Positions 47,206 through 58,500 of a stretch of DNA of 64,000 nucleotides are shown one piece after another (position 1 is the stretch's first letter; every line of letters begins with the position of its first letter). The position numbers were made by a program, and so were the translations under genes. The notes below the pieces were generated by a model that was not told where the DNA came from, ran no database searches, and saw nothing but the letters and a program-made list of their open reading frames with translations. Location: assembly GCA_963565915.1 (NCBI GenBank), contig OY751486.1, forward strand, positions 4,712,001-4,776,000, given 5' to 3'. This DNA comes from Entoloma clypeatum (taxonomy: Eukaryota; Basidiomycota; Agaricomycetes; Agaricales; Entolomataceae).

Positions 47206-48553
47206 CTCAGCTCAAAACACGATGAGGACCAAAGGTTATCCGACCTGAGGTTGATAGCGGATGTGAACGCACATGCATCCATCCTAGAATAGTACGCAAA
47301 CAGAACCTCCCCACACGAGGAATACCGCCCATAGTGATTCTAAATGTGGATGGATCACCAAATCGACAACAGAAAGCGAGCCAACTTGCTGAAGTCAAAC
47401 TGGATTTGGGAGAACATCAGAAAACCATGGAAGCAATGGTACTGGACATTGGAAGAACGGACATGCTCTTGGGACATGACTGGTTGGTACACCACAACCC
47501 CACAATCAATTGGACAACCAGCGCGGTAACATTTAACCGGTGCCCAACAACATGTCGAACCAAACACTCGGATTTCACCAGGTTCGCATGGTTGAGGTGC
47601 GTGACGATGCACCCAAAAAGTTGGATCAGAAATGGAAACCTGGAGACCCTATTTTGGAAGCTGTCACTCCCACACCACCTCCCACAACCAAACAACCCTC
47701 ATATGTTGAACGATTTGCTCATCTCTTCGAGAAGGAGAACTTTGATAAGATCCCAAAGGAGAGGGAATGGGACCATGGTATTGAACTTACACCGGATGCA
47801 CCAAAGGAACTAGGGGGAAATACATATCCTATGACACAAAAGGAACAAGAGGAATTGGACACATTCATTGATGAGGGTCTAGCAACCGGAAAGATCCACC
47901 CGTCCAAATCCCCTTATGCCTCCCCTTGCTTCTTCATCAACAAAAAGGATGGCTCCAAACGATTGGTACAAGATTACCGCATGGTCAATAAATTCACGGT
48001 CAAAGACAAGTTCCCACTCCCACGAATATCCGATCTCTTGGACGTACTGAAAGATGCGGTCTACTTCAATAAAATGGACATCATGTGGGGCTATAACAAC
48101 GTCCGGATTAAGGAGGGCGATGAATGGAAAGCTGCCTTCCTCACCAGTCGAGGATTGTTCGAACCATTGGTCATGTTTTTCGGTCTTTGCAACTCCCCGG
48201 GAACGTTCTCTCGAATGATGGCTAGTCTATTCCGGGACCAGATCCGCCGATGTATCTGTGTGATCTACATGAATGACATCGTGGTTATCGGTAAAACCAA
48301 GGAAGAACTCACGCGAAACACCAAAGAAATCCTACAGATCCTATCGGACAATGATTTGTTCCTAAAGGAGAAGAAGTGTTTATGGGAAGTAACGAGATGT
48401 CCTATATTGGGATATGTGGTTGGTGAGGGACATGTCGAGATGGAAACTGAGAAGGTGGATACAATCCAAAACTGGCGAGCACCCACATCAAAAAAGGAAG
48501 TTCAGAGGTTCCTTGGATTTGCCAACTTCTATCAACGTTTTATTGAAGGGTAA
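47206..48553 (+). pseudogene. pol of gypsy copy 1: protease and reverse transcriptase, truncated
   Basis: The protease motif EVDSGCERTCIHPRI follows a TGA (CGA in copy 2) at about 47221. A frame change falls near 47575. The reverse transcriptase is open from about 47590: RLVQDYRMVNKFTVKDKFPL, FNKMDIMWGYNNVRIKEGDE and FGLCNSPGTFSRMM. The active-site box reads YMND rather than YxDD. The frame breaks after NFYQRFIEG, where RNase H and most of integrase are deleted and a downstream piece (KTVDTQR...) is joined. Confidence 0.85.
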
Positions 48554-48965
48554 GACAGTTGATACACAGCGAAATCCGTCTCGGAACTACCACATCGGGG
48601 ACAAGGTGTGGCTGGAAGGGACTAACATCAGGACCAATCGCCCCTCAAAGAAACTTGATGCACTCTGACATGGACCATTCAAAGTCCTAGAGAAAAAAGG
48701 AGCTAGCATGTATCTTCTTGATCTTCCGAAGACTTGGAAGATGATTCACCCTGTGTTCAACAAGACCCTGTTGTCACCATATGAAACTCCGAAGTACGCC
48801 ATCCAGAAAAAGAAACCAGCCCCTGATCCGATCATCGTCGAAGGACGAGAAGAGTATCATGTGTCTATGATCCTAGACTCTCGAAAGTTCCGCGGAAAGA
48901 TCCAGTACCTCATCCAGTGGGAAGGATATGGCCCAGAAGAGAACACATGGGAACCTCGAGCTAAT
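48554..48965 (+). pseudogene. Integrase C-terminal piece and chromodomain of gypsy copy 1
   Basis: TVDTQRNPSRNYHIGDKVWL is the GPF/GPY-type module of integrase, continuing after a stop with GPFKVLEKKGASMYLLDLPK. It is followed by a chromodomain: YHVSMILDSRKFRGKIQYLI and WEGYGPEENTWEP. Chromodomains mark the chromovirus branch and steer integration to heterochromatin. The reading ends abruptly at 48965, where inverted sequence begins. Confidence 0.8.
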
Positions 48966-49628
48966 ATTCTTCATCTGATCCTGTGCTTGTTTCAGTGCTG
49001 CATTGGCTTCTTCTCGTGCCTGTTTGAGTTTTTTCAAGAAGTCGTTGGCAGCCAGATTGGTATCTTCTAACACGAGTTCTCCCTTCCAAGGATGTAAACC
49101 GTAGTTGAGGTAGAATGGGGTGTGCTTCGTGGCCTGATGTTCTTTGTCATTGTACTGGAACTCTGCGATTGCGATCCACTCAGCCCAATCATCCTGTAGA
49201 TGGTTGACAAAGTTCTGTAAGAACACTTCTGTTTCCTGATGCGATCACTCGGCCTGTCCATCAGTCTGTGGGTGGTATGCGGTGGACAGGTTCCTTTTGA
49301 TCCCTAGCATGCGGCAGAGTATCTCCATGAACTTTGCAGCGAACTGCGGTCCCCTATCGCTGATGATCTTCTTGGGGATCCTGTGAAGCTTCCATATCTG
49401 ATCCTGATAGATCTTGGCTAATCCCTCAGCTGATAATTCCACGGTTGTCGGAATGAGATGGAGCATCTTTGAATGTCTATCTGTGATGACCAGAATCACA
49501 TTCTTTCCATCAGACTCTGGTATTGGTCCCAGAATGCTCAGGATTCGATCCGTGATTTCCATTGGCAGAACCCGTCTCGTCCGCGATAAAAGATGAGTTC
49601 TCAAAACCCATGGCAGTATCGACCTCAT
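48966..49628 (-). pseudogene. Inverted integrase fragment inside gypsy copy 1
   Basis: On the minus strand, opposite to the element: GPIPESDGKNVILVITDRHS, IISDRGPQFAAKFMEILCRM, LSTAYHPQTDGQAE and, after a stop, NFVNHLQDDWAEWIAIAEFQ to LKQAQDQMK. This is the integrase core that is missing from the forward pol. The first catalytic Asp position reads Ser in LSILGPIP. Confidence 0.85.
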
Positions 49629-49722
49629 CAGTCAACCACACACCGAGTTCCCCGCTCTAGTCTTTTCCCTGCCCAATATAGCCACCCCATTCTTCTTTTA
49701 TCTCTCAACCATCCTCACCGCC

Positions 49723-50094
49723 ATGTCAAACACCATCGTTACCTCCACCTCCACCACCGACATCAACCCCGCCATCGCCGCCCTTATGAATGAAGCGCTC
49801 TCCATGAGAGACCAAATCCATGCCCTCGAAACTTCCCTCGCCGACCTCCTTCATCGCCAGATGAATATCCGACTTCATTCGTTGTCCAATCTCCCCGTCG
49901 CCCCGACTCCCGAAGAGAAACAAATTCTTGGGAACTACACCAGCACCCTCGTCATTGAAAATCGACATATTCGGCTGGCCATCAAAGGCCTTGAACTCGC
50001 CGTAGCCATCAATGAGGAGTTGATATATGATTGGAGCCTCAAGGAGAGTCCGAACTGGTCCGATCCCGGCAACAACGAGGGATGGGGACAGTGA
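49723..50094 (+). CDS. Small ORF between the rearranged pol and the 3' LTR, unknown function
   Basis: A 123-codon open frame: MSNTIVTSTSTTDINPAIAA, then a heptad-like stretch LMNEALSMRDQIHALETSLA and RHIRLAIKGLELAVAINEEL. It ends 34 bp before the 3' LTR. It looks like a short coiled-coil protein. Copy 2 cannot be used for comparison because its 3' part is deleted. It may be an accessory ORF of the family or captured sequence. Confidence 0.45.
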   Translation: MSNTIVTSTSTTDINPAIAALMNEALSMRDQIHALETSLADLLHRQMNIRLHSLSNLPVAPTPEEKQILGNYTSTLVIENRHIRLAIKGLELAVAINEELIYDWSLKESPNWSDPGNNEGWGQ

Positions 50095-50128
50095 CTCTGT
50101 GAGGACACAGAGCTTGGAGAGGGGAACA

Positions 50129-50529
50129 TGTTACGGACTCTACGGTATGAGGACCACGTCATATCTTTTACTTATCTGCCTGACTCGGCGCCCTCTTACG
50201 AACTCACTATGTCTAATGTCTACTTTCGCAACCTTCGATTCCCAGTCTGACTCATTACATTACTTCGTCATCCTCTTTAGTATACTTTGCTCCCGCGCTG
50301 ACTCGCTTTCCGCAGTCAGCTTACTCACTGTACATAGCCTTCCGCAGTCGCCTTACTCATGCGCACTGCCTTCCGCAGTACTGACTTATCTGCTACTGCC
50401 TATAGTCAGTACCTATATAAACCTCTTGTACTGTAGTAGATTCCTTAGATTTAGCAATCACATTGCTCTTCGCCTTTCCACTTCCTGCATACTCTCCCCA
50501 AACCTTGGAACGGTTTGTTAAGCATAACA
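50129..50529 (+). repeat. 3' LTR of gypsy copy 1
   Basis: 401 bp, same ends as the 5' LTR with a handful of differences, followed by the TCAGA duplication. Confidence 0.9.
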
Positions 50530-50534
50530 TCAGA

Positions 50535-50696
50535 GAGCTTTGTAATAGCTTTTATTAATGTGACTAGGGGTCACAATGCTGTGGTAATTACTAAAGATGG
50601 TCGCCTATAGTTCAGGCGATTGCTCCATCTTTATTACTCCGGGTGTAACCTTGGGTGTAATACCAGGTGTGATTCTCCTTTCTTCATCGTCACTAT
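50535..50696. other. Short AT-rich remnant between two insertions
   Basis: Continuation of the region interrupted by gypsy copy 1. No gene. Confidence 0.4.
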
Positions 50697-50959
50697 GATT
50701 GAAGGGGGACGCATCCATCGCTTCTTGATCTGCTACCACCACGTGCACAGCCACCAGTGGAGCCAACACCTCGCTTTATCGCCACATCGCGCGACATCCA
50801 GCACTCTGATCGGTGTCAAAACACTCTCCAGGCCTCCTCCCTGTCATCGTTTATACAATGGCATCGAGATCAGGCTGATCCAGAGGTCGGGGGGGTCGGG
50901 AGGGGGCACCTGCTCCCTCTCATGCTCCAACTCCCAGCCTTTCGCAACAGGACGAATCC

Positions 50960-52198
50960 ATGTGGAGTGAACTCCCCCAGGAGCCGTCCGCTCTCTCTAG
51001 CATGACCAACTGGCACTACAAAACCTCCGCCGAACATAATGCTTGCTCCCAAGCTGAAGCTCATGCTCGCACTCCGCCATCCGCAAGTGTGTCCCCTCAA
51101 GTCCGAAAGAAGGCCCGACAGGGGTCGAGCCCCAGCTCCCCCTCCCCCTCTCCTTCTCCTCTGTCCTCTCTCAAGCGAGTTACCGCCCTCTCGCCCCTCC
51201 TAGGATCCATGGTTGAATGCCTGGATCAATTTATTCAGAATAACTCCTCTGGCGCTGGGGCGGTTCCCAACAGCGTCGACATTGAAGCGGCCACCCAGGT
51301 CTTTGGCTATCTGGTAGAGTGGGTGAGTAAACCCGAGACTCTCCAACATTTTCGTGACAATCCAGGTGCGAAGGACCTTTTTGGACCTGTCTACCAACAC
51401 ATGGCAATGAAGTTTAACAACATCGGCCTTTACACCCCGGCGGAAGCTGTGGCTGCTTTGCCTCCCCCTCCCCCTCCTCTGACACATCGGCCCCCCCGAC
51501 CCCCTCCTCCTCGACCTCCTCCCCCCACTGCCCCTGCGGCGGCGCCGGTTAATCCAGCTGCTGGTGCTGCTACAGGTGGTGGTGCCATGGACCTGGATGT
51601 GGAACCCCCCGGACCGAACCATGCCCCTGCTGGCCCCCCTCGCCCTCCCCCCTCCGGTCGCAAGAGGCCACCTCGTGCTGCTCAGGCACCTAGCGGCCCC
51701 CCGCCTCCTCCTCCCCCTGTGAACCCCCAACCTGGGCGGAACACACCTCCTGTTGCTAGGTGTTGCCCTTACAACACGTCCAACGGCCCCTCACGCCACT
51801 CCATCATTGTTGTCGTGGATGCAAAGGATACTACGGTAGACCTTCTCCCACTGGCCACACACATCTCTCGCCATGTCGACTCATTCCAGAGCTCAATCAT
51901 GGTTGAATCCTTCCGCCTGGCTTACGGTGGGCTCTGCCTCACCACAACCAGCGTCCCTTCCCCCTCCAACCTCTCCAGGTTGGAAACCTTCGTATGCTCT
52001 GTCGTTCCCAAAGGATCCACAGTCCGTTGTGAGGTGCCTTCATCCCGCTCATTCTGTAAACTTGTAGGTGTCCCATTTTACCGCGGTGACAGACCTATCA
52101 CCTCCACTCTTCTGTCTTCAAGGACAGCATCCGCCTTGCAGCTCCACCCCGGATCGTTCGTGATTCCAGGCCGCGGCCGTGATGATGGGGAGGTGTGA
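50960..52198 (+). CDS. ORF1-like protein of the LINE-like retroposon
   Basis: A 412-residue open frame. The N-terminal half has Ser/Pro runs and a helical segment (LLGSMVECLDQFIQNNSSGA; ATQVFGYLVEWVSKPETLQH). The centre is extremely Pro-rich (PPPPPPLTHRPPRPPPP). The C-terminal third has alternating hydrophobic structure (SRHSIIVVVDAKDTTVDLLP; LAYGGLCLTTTSVPSPSNLS) that resembles the ORF1 region preceding endonuclease/reverse transcriptase in basidiomycete LINEs. This assignment rests on general resemblance and on the poly(A) tail and TSD around it. No RT motif follows. Confidence 0.6.
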   Translation: MWSELPQEPSALSSMTNWHYKTSAEHNACSQAEAHARTPPSASVSPQVRKKARQGSSPSSPSPSPSPLSSLKRVTALSPLLGSMVECLDQFIQNNSSGAGAVPNSVDIEAATQVFGYLVEWVSKPETLQHFRDNPGAKDLFGPVYQHMAMKFNNIGLYTPAEAVAALPPPPPPLTHRPPRPPPPRPPPPTAPAAAPVNPAAGAATGGGAMDLDVEPPGPNHAPAGPPRPPPSGRKRPPRAAQAPSGPPPPPPPVNPQPGRNTPPVARCCPYNTSNGPSRHSIIVVVDAKDTTVDLLPLATHISRHVDSFQSSIMVESFRLAYGGLCLTTTSVPSPSNLSRLETFVCSVVPKGSTVRCEVPSSRSFCKLVGVPFYRGDRPITSTLLSSRTASALQLHPGSFVIPGRGRDDGEV

Positions 52199-52276
52199 AC
52201 TGGTCATGGGGACGCTTAAAGTCATACTCCCCTCAAGGAGTATCCAGCTACATGTATGTCGTCTCTCTCTACATAT

Positions 52277-52735
52277 TGTTATGGATTCGCTATCCATGGC
52301 ATTGATCGCTCAGACAAGATACAAGACATAGAGGCCTTATCTGATTAATGGCCAGTTTCATCTTATCTATTGGTTTCAGGCTTACTATTCACTTTTACAT
52401 CATTCGGGCCCCGGCCTCCGCTTACTCACTACAGTATGGTCATTGTTACCATATCTAGATGGTTACTCTCACACATCCTTGACATCGTGTTACTTATTGG
52501 ACTATACTTAGATACTCTGACTCATGCCGCAGCAGTTACCATAGACACCTACTCCGGGTCCGCTTCTGGAGTCAGACCGGAACCGCTCTAGAGTCATCTA
52601 GATGACTCGACCTTCTAGTATATATAGGGTAGATACATTGCATGTATTCCCCAGATCTAGCAATCACCTTGGTATCCACCTTTGCTACTTAAGCCTCTCT
52701 GCCTAAGCATTGCATGGGTTTGTCAACCATAACAC
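52277..52735 (+). mobile_element. Solo LTR, family B, inside the LINE-like element
   Basis: 459 bp with ends TGTTATGGATTCG...AACCATAACA, flanked by CATAT on both sides (52272-52276; 52736-52740). A second copy, in reverse orientation and split by gypsy copy 2, lies at 55069-61017. Confidence 0.92.
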
Positions 52736-52959
52736 ATATCGTGTTACTTTTGGTTTATGCTCTCCTCTGTAGTCCTTTGATTGCATCTTATCGCTGTACC
52801 GTCTTTTCTATTTTTTGGACATTTCTGTGCTAGCCCACATGCACATTAAAATTCTTTACTGCCGACTTGTAGTAGTAGGCGACCGGACTGCCCTCAGGGT
52901 ACCGGTATATAAATTGTTGACACCAAAAAAAAAAAAAAAAAAAAAGATTGAAGGGGGAC

Positions 52960-55068
52960 AGTAAGTCCCTCGTTCGAGCTCTTCGGATGTTACTTGGGCA
53001 CAGCGCCCAGGGATCCTAGAGAGTCACAGTTCAATGAGTGAAGAGAATGTAGATGGGGATGCATACTGCTTTTTTTTTTTTCCCACATTTGTGAGTACAG
53101 ACATGGCGCGCATGCCGTCCGTATCGCAATTGCGTGACTTTCACCTTCCGAATGCGTGGTGTGACCATGCAATTCAGAGTACAGAGGTGTCGTCTGTGGA
53201 AACCGTCATCACACTGAATAATGCGGATGTCACGGTGTGACCAATGGTTTGCTTGGATGAAACCATAGTGGAAGCAGATGCAAGATCCTTTCATCTAGGA
53301 ACAATTTTAAGTCAGCATCAAATCTGAGATCATGCAACCATAAAAATGGGAAGTCCCTGAGGCAACCCAAAAAGGGCACTTCTACCAGGTACAGGGTGCA
53401 ATGGATCAAGATTAATCGATGAAAAAGGTTCAAGGAACAGAAAGTTCCTGAGAATCGTGATGTCTGAATGTCAGCACATCGAGATATACTCAATTTGGTT
53501 TATAAAACCATAAACTCATTCTAAGGGCATTGATTAGATCGAATGCTGATAACCACGAGAAAGTCTTGCTTCTCAAGCTGGCGTCATCACCTCCGCTTCC
53601 AGGTATATCTATATGTCAATGCTCAAAACAAGTAAAAACTTGGAGCGACAGATAACCATATAGTGTTTGGCCTTTGAAAGGTTTGTGCTTTTGACAGAAC
53701 ATGTCACAGCATGTGAAATGTAGACTGCTGCTGCGAGCAAGCTCAGCAAGCATTTGTCATACATGTTGCACATAAGTAGTGGCGGCAGCCAAAGAGGCGC
53801 ACAGCACACTAGCTATACAAAAATTGTCCAAATATAGACATAGGCCATAAAGGCGCTAGTCTAAATCAAGGACTAGAGTGCTGGCAGCAGCTGCAAGCAA
53901 GCTCAGCAGATCTGACACTGTTAAGACCAGAGGCGATCGCATGCGACAAGCGCGATGCATCCAGCACTCCAGAGCACTCAATAGCCTTGGACATCAGAAC
54001 TAGGTGCAGCCGAAAAACAGCGCTCACTAGTCTGGAACCCCCAAGTATCAAAAACAGATAACTAACTTAAACTAGCTTATGCTACTAGTTTAAAGAGGAC
54101 AGACAGCGGCAGCCTGAAAGGCGCGCATGTCGTCGCTCACTGGTCAAAGACCAGGTTAGTATCGTACAGGCATAGTAGTCGCAGCAGCTCCGTTAGAGTG
54201 CGCAAAACTACTCTAGGACTTAGAGGGATAAACCCAAGCCTAGGGGCTATTTGGGGCCCATAACCTATTGAACAGCACACCTAGCAGATGCAGAGGAAGC
54301 CTGGTTAATGATACTCACATTGAAGCGAAGGGGGTTGAGATGTTGGTTGAAGAGTGGGCGATGATAGAACTACTGGTATTAGCTCTGTTTGTACTACACT
54401 ACTTACATGCAGTACTTATAGGTATGGGAATGTGCACAGACCAACTACGAGCTAGTAACGCTATTGGCTAGAACGTGATGGAACATCTTGGTACACAGCA
54501 TCAAGGCTGTGGTGCGCAGCATTCTGAGTCACAGAGATGACTCAGAGATCTAGAACGAGTCTAGATTGTTCTATGTTTAGAACACTTCATGTGGTCAGGC
54601 CACATGGTAAAACCCAGTCAAAACCGAACCTGGCAGGGAACCGAAATAATCGGCATCATCTGGTCTGATCTGATCCCACCAGGATCACACCCAATTTCCC
54701 TGACTGACACCTTCCCCATCAGGAAAGCATCAGAAAATTCCTGAAATCAGCCAGTTTTGGCTGGATTACAAATCAAATTAATCAAATTTTAGATGTATGC
54801 AGCCTTCTGAGCGAATGCGAAATTTGTTGAAGTCCATTCGAACTCCGATCAAATTTATTGAACATCACACCACCACCACCACGACACCGAAACGCTGCCG
54901 CCGCCACTGCTCCCAGCCTCACCCTTCGACAGTCGAGGGCGGGGAAGATGTAATTACTGCGGTGGAAGCTCGGACACGTGCACACGGGGTGTTTGAAGAT
55001 GCGTGGCACCTTCATTGGTACCAGGGAATGGCACAATGTGTGCCTTCGTCATTCACTGATGACTTTTC
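52960..55068. other. Gene-free stretch with diffuse repeats
   Basis: No ORF of note. Two related GCAAGCTCAGCA-containing passages (about 53735 and 53897) suggest a decayed repeat. At 54610-54770 degenerate CTGGTCTGATC-type words resemble those at 62090-62260. Confidence 0.35.
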
Positions 55069-55278
55069 TGTTATGGTTGACAAACCCATGCGATGCTTAG
55101 GCAGAGAGGCTTAAGTAGCAAAGGCAGATACCAAGGTGATTGCTAGATCTGGGGAATACATGCAATGTATCTACCCTATATATACTAGAAGGTCGAGTCA
55201 TCTAGATGACTCTAGAGCGGTTCCGGTCTGACTCCAGAAGCGGACCTGGAGTAGGTGTCTATGGTAACTGCTGCGGTG

Positions 55279-55588
55279 TGTTATGCTTAACAAACCGTTC
55301 CAAGGTTCGGGCAGAGTATGCAGGAAGTGGAAAGGCGAAGAGCAAAGTGATTGCTAAATCTAAGGAATGTAGCTATGGTACATGGGGTTTATATAGTACT
55401 GGCTACAAGCGGTAGCGAGTGAGTCAGTAGCTGCGGAAGGCAGTGCGGATGAGTCAGTAACTGCGGAAAGGCAGTGCAAAGTGAGTCAGACGACTGCAGA
55501 CTGAGTAATCCCTACTGCGGAGTGCGAGTCAGCGCGGGAGCGAAGTATACTAAAGGAGAATGGTAGAGTAAAGGTAAATGAATAAGCG
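55279..55588 (-). repeat. 3' LTR of gypsy copy 2, 5'-truncated
   Basis: Matches 60377-60686 closely. It lacks the outer TGTTACGG end on the side facing the internal region. Confidence 0.88.
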
Positions 55589-58500
55589 CCCTTCCAGCCA
55601 CACCTTGTCTCCGATGCGGTAGTCCCGAGACAGACTTCGCTGTGTGTCAACTGTCTTCTTCATCTGATCCTGTGCTTGTTTCAGCGCTGCATTGGCTTCT
55701 TCTCGTGCCTGTTTGAGTTTTTTCAAGAAGTCGTTGGCAGCCGGATTGGTATCTTCTAACACGAGTTCTCCCTTCCACAGATGTAAACTGTAGTTGAGGT
55801 AGAATGGGGTGTGCTTCGTGGCCTGATGTTCTTTGTCATTGTACTGGAACTCTGCGATTGCGATCCATTCTGTCATCCTGTAGATGGTTGACAAAGTTTC
55901 GTAAAAATGCTTCTGTTTCCTGATGCGATCGCTCGGCCTGTCCATCAGTCTGTGGGTGGTATGCGGTGGACAGGTTCCTCTTGATCCCTAACATGCGGCA
56001 GAGTGTCTCCATGAACTTCGCAGCGAACTGTGGTCCCCTATCGCTGATGATCTTCTTGGAGATCCCATGAAGCTTCCATATCTGATCCCGATAGATCTTG
56101 GCTAATCCTTCAGCCGATAGTTCCACGGTTGTCGGAATGAGGTGAAGCATCTTTGAATGTCTATCTGTGATGACCAGAATTGCGTTTTTTCCATCAGATT
56201 CTGGTATCGGTCCCACGACGTTGATTCCTATGTCTTCCCATGGGTGACTTGGTGCTGCATGGGGATGTAGCGGAGCATGTCGCTTTTGTCGGTTAATCTT
56301 GTTGCGTTGACAAGTGTCGCAACCCTTCACGTACTTCTTCACATCATGCAGTATGGTAGGCCACCAGTAGGTGCGAGTGAGGAGTTCATGTGTCCGGTAC
56401 TGTCCTGGATGTCCAGCCACTGGTGTATTGTGTGATTCAAACATCAATTCTTGTCACAATTGTGGATCTGGCGGGACATAGACTCGTTCGCCTGCATATG
56501 TGATGCCGTTTTCCTGTTGATACCAATGAGGATTCTTCTTTAGACCCTGGGCTACTTCTGTCTCCATGCGGTTTGAACCCTTGATGCGTGCAATCCACGG
56601 ATTTTCGATGGTCGTGATGTTTCCAATTTTGATGGAATCAGATGTTTCACCCCCTTCAAAGAATTGTTCCTCTGTGAACATCTCCATTTGTACCACATCT
56701 TCTGATTCCAATCGTTTCAAGAATAGTCCCTCCTTAGCATTTGGTCACTGTCCTGTGGTTCGAGTTCCGCTTCATACCAGGGTAAGCGTGACAGGATGTC
56801 CGCTTTCGCATTGGTCTTGCCGGGCACATGCCGTAATTCGAAGTCATAGTCCTGTAACTTCATTTTCCAGCGTCGCTGTCGTTGATTCAGGTCCTGAGGA
56901 CGACGGAAGTATTCCAGGTTCTTGTGATTGGTCAAGATTTCAAAACGTTCCTTGGCTTCGAGCAGATAGTGTCTCCAATCTTTCAATGCTTCCACGACTG
57001 CCAGAAGTTCCTTGTCGTATATCTCATAATTCTGTTCGGCCGCGGACATGGTCCGCGACAAGAACGCAATGGGGTGCCATTTGTTGTCTTGCTTCTGAGA
57101 GAGTACTGCTCCAATTGCATAGCCCGATGCATCGGTTTCAACCCTGAACTGTCCCTCTGGTTTCGGTAATGCCAAGACTGGTGCCGATGTAATTGCCTGT
57201 ATGAGACCTTCAAAAGCTTGCTGCTCTGTTGGTCCCCAAGTAAATGCTGTACCGCCTGTGAGCGCGGTGAGAGGTTTTGCAATGTTTGAGTACCCTTCAA
57301 TAAATCGTCAATAGAAGTTAGCAAACCCAAGGAACTTCTGAACTTCCTTTTTTGATGTGGGTGCTTGCCAGTTTCGAATTGTATCCACCTTCTCAGTTTC
57401 CATCTCAACATGTCCCTCACCAACCACATATCCCAATATAGGACATTTCGTTACTTCCCATAAACACTTCTTCTCCTTTAGGAACAAATCATTGTCCGAT
57501 AGGATCTGCAGGATTTCTTTGGTGTTTCGCGCGAGTTCTTCCTTGGTTTTACCGATAACCACGATGTCATTCATGTAGATCACACAGATACATCGGCGGA
57601 TCTGGTCCCGGAATAGACTAGCCATCATTCGAGAGAACGTTCCCGGGGAGTTGCAAAGACCGAAAAACATGACCAATGGTTCGAACAATCCTCGACTGGT
57701 GAGGAAGGCAGCTTTCCATTCATCGCCCTCCTTAATCCGGACGTTGTTATAGCCCCACATGATGTCCATTTTATTGAAGTAGACCGCATCTTTCAGTACG
57801 TCCAAGAGATCGGATATTCGTGGGAGTGGGAACTTGTCTTTGACCGTGAATTTATTGACCATGCGGTAATCTTGTACCAATCGTTTGGAGCCATCCTTTT
57901 TGTTGATGAAGAAGCAAGGGGAGGCATAAGGGGATTTGGACGGGTGGATCTTTCCGGTTGCTAGACCCTCATCAATGAATGTGTCCAATTCCTCTTGTTC
58001 CTTTTGTGTCATAGGATATGTATTTCCCCCTAGTTCCTTTAGTGCGTCCGGTGTAAGTTCGATACCATGGTCCCATTCCCTCTCCTTTGGGATCTTGTCA
58101 AAGTTCTCTTTCTCGAAAAGATGAGCAAATCGTTCAACATATGAGGGTCGTTTGGTTGTGGGAGGTGGTGTGGGAGTGACAGCTTCCAAAATAGGGTCTC
58201 CAGGCTTCCATTTCTGATCCGGCTTTTTGGGTGCATCTTTGTTGCGCACCTCAACCATGCAAACCCGGTGTTTGCGACCATTAAGGTTAATCCTAAAATC
58301 CGAGTGTTTGGTTCGACATGTTGTTGGGCACCGGTTAAATGTTACCGCGCCGTTTGTCCAATTGATTGTGGGGTTGTGGTGTACCAACCAGTCATGTCCC
58401 AAGAGCATGTCCGTCCTCCCAATGTCCAGTACCATTGCTTCCATGGTTTCCTGATGTGCTCCCAAATCCAGTTTGACTTCGGCAAGTTGGCTGGCTTTCT

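Larger units (their letters stand above)
44682..50529 (+). mobile_element. Ty3/gypsy chromovirus-type retrotransposon, copy 1, rearranged
   Basis: Two 401-bp LTRs starting TGTTACGGAC and ending GCATAACA flank the element, with 5-bp target duplication TCAGA (44677-44681; 50530-50534). Inside lie a frameshifted gag, a truncated pol, an integrase tail with chromodomain, an inverted integrase piece and an extra ORF. It is inserted upstream of the copia-type Gag gene. A foreign solo LTR sits just after the 5' LTR. Confidence 0.92.
50711..52945 (+). mobile_element. Poly(A)-tailed LINE-like retroposon lacking a reverse transcriptase ORF
   Basis: A 14-bp direct repeat GATTGAAGGGGGAC flanks the insertion (50697-50710; 52946-52959). 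The 3' end is a run of 21 A (52925-52945). This is the signature of target-primed retrotransposition. One large ORF (50960-52198) is followed by a non-coding tail that is split by a solo LTR (52277-52735). Without the LTR the element is about 1.8 kb, too short for endonuclease plus reverse transcriptase. Confidence 0.85.

Noticed and set aside
52970..52990. GTTCGAGCTC resembling a tRNA T-arm
   Set aside because: No matching acceptor, D-arm or anticodon arm around it.
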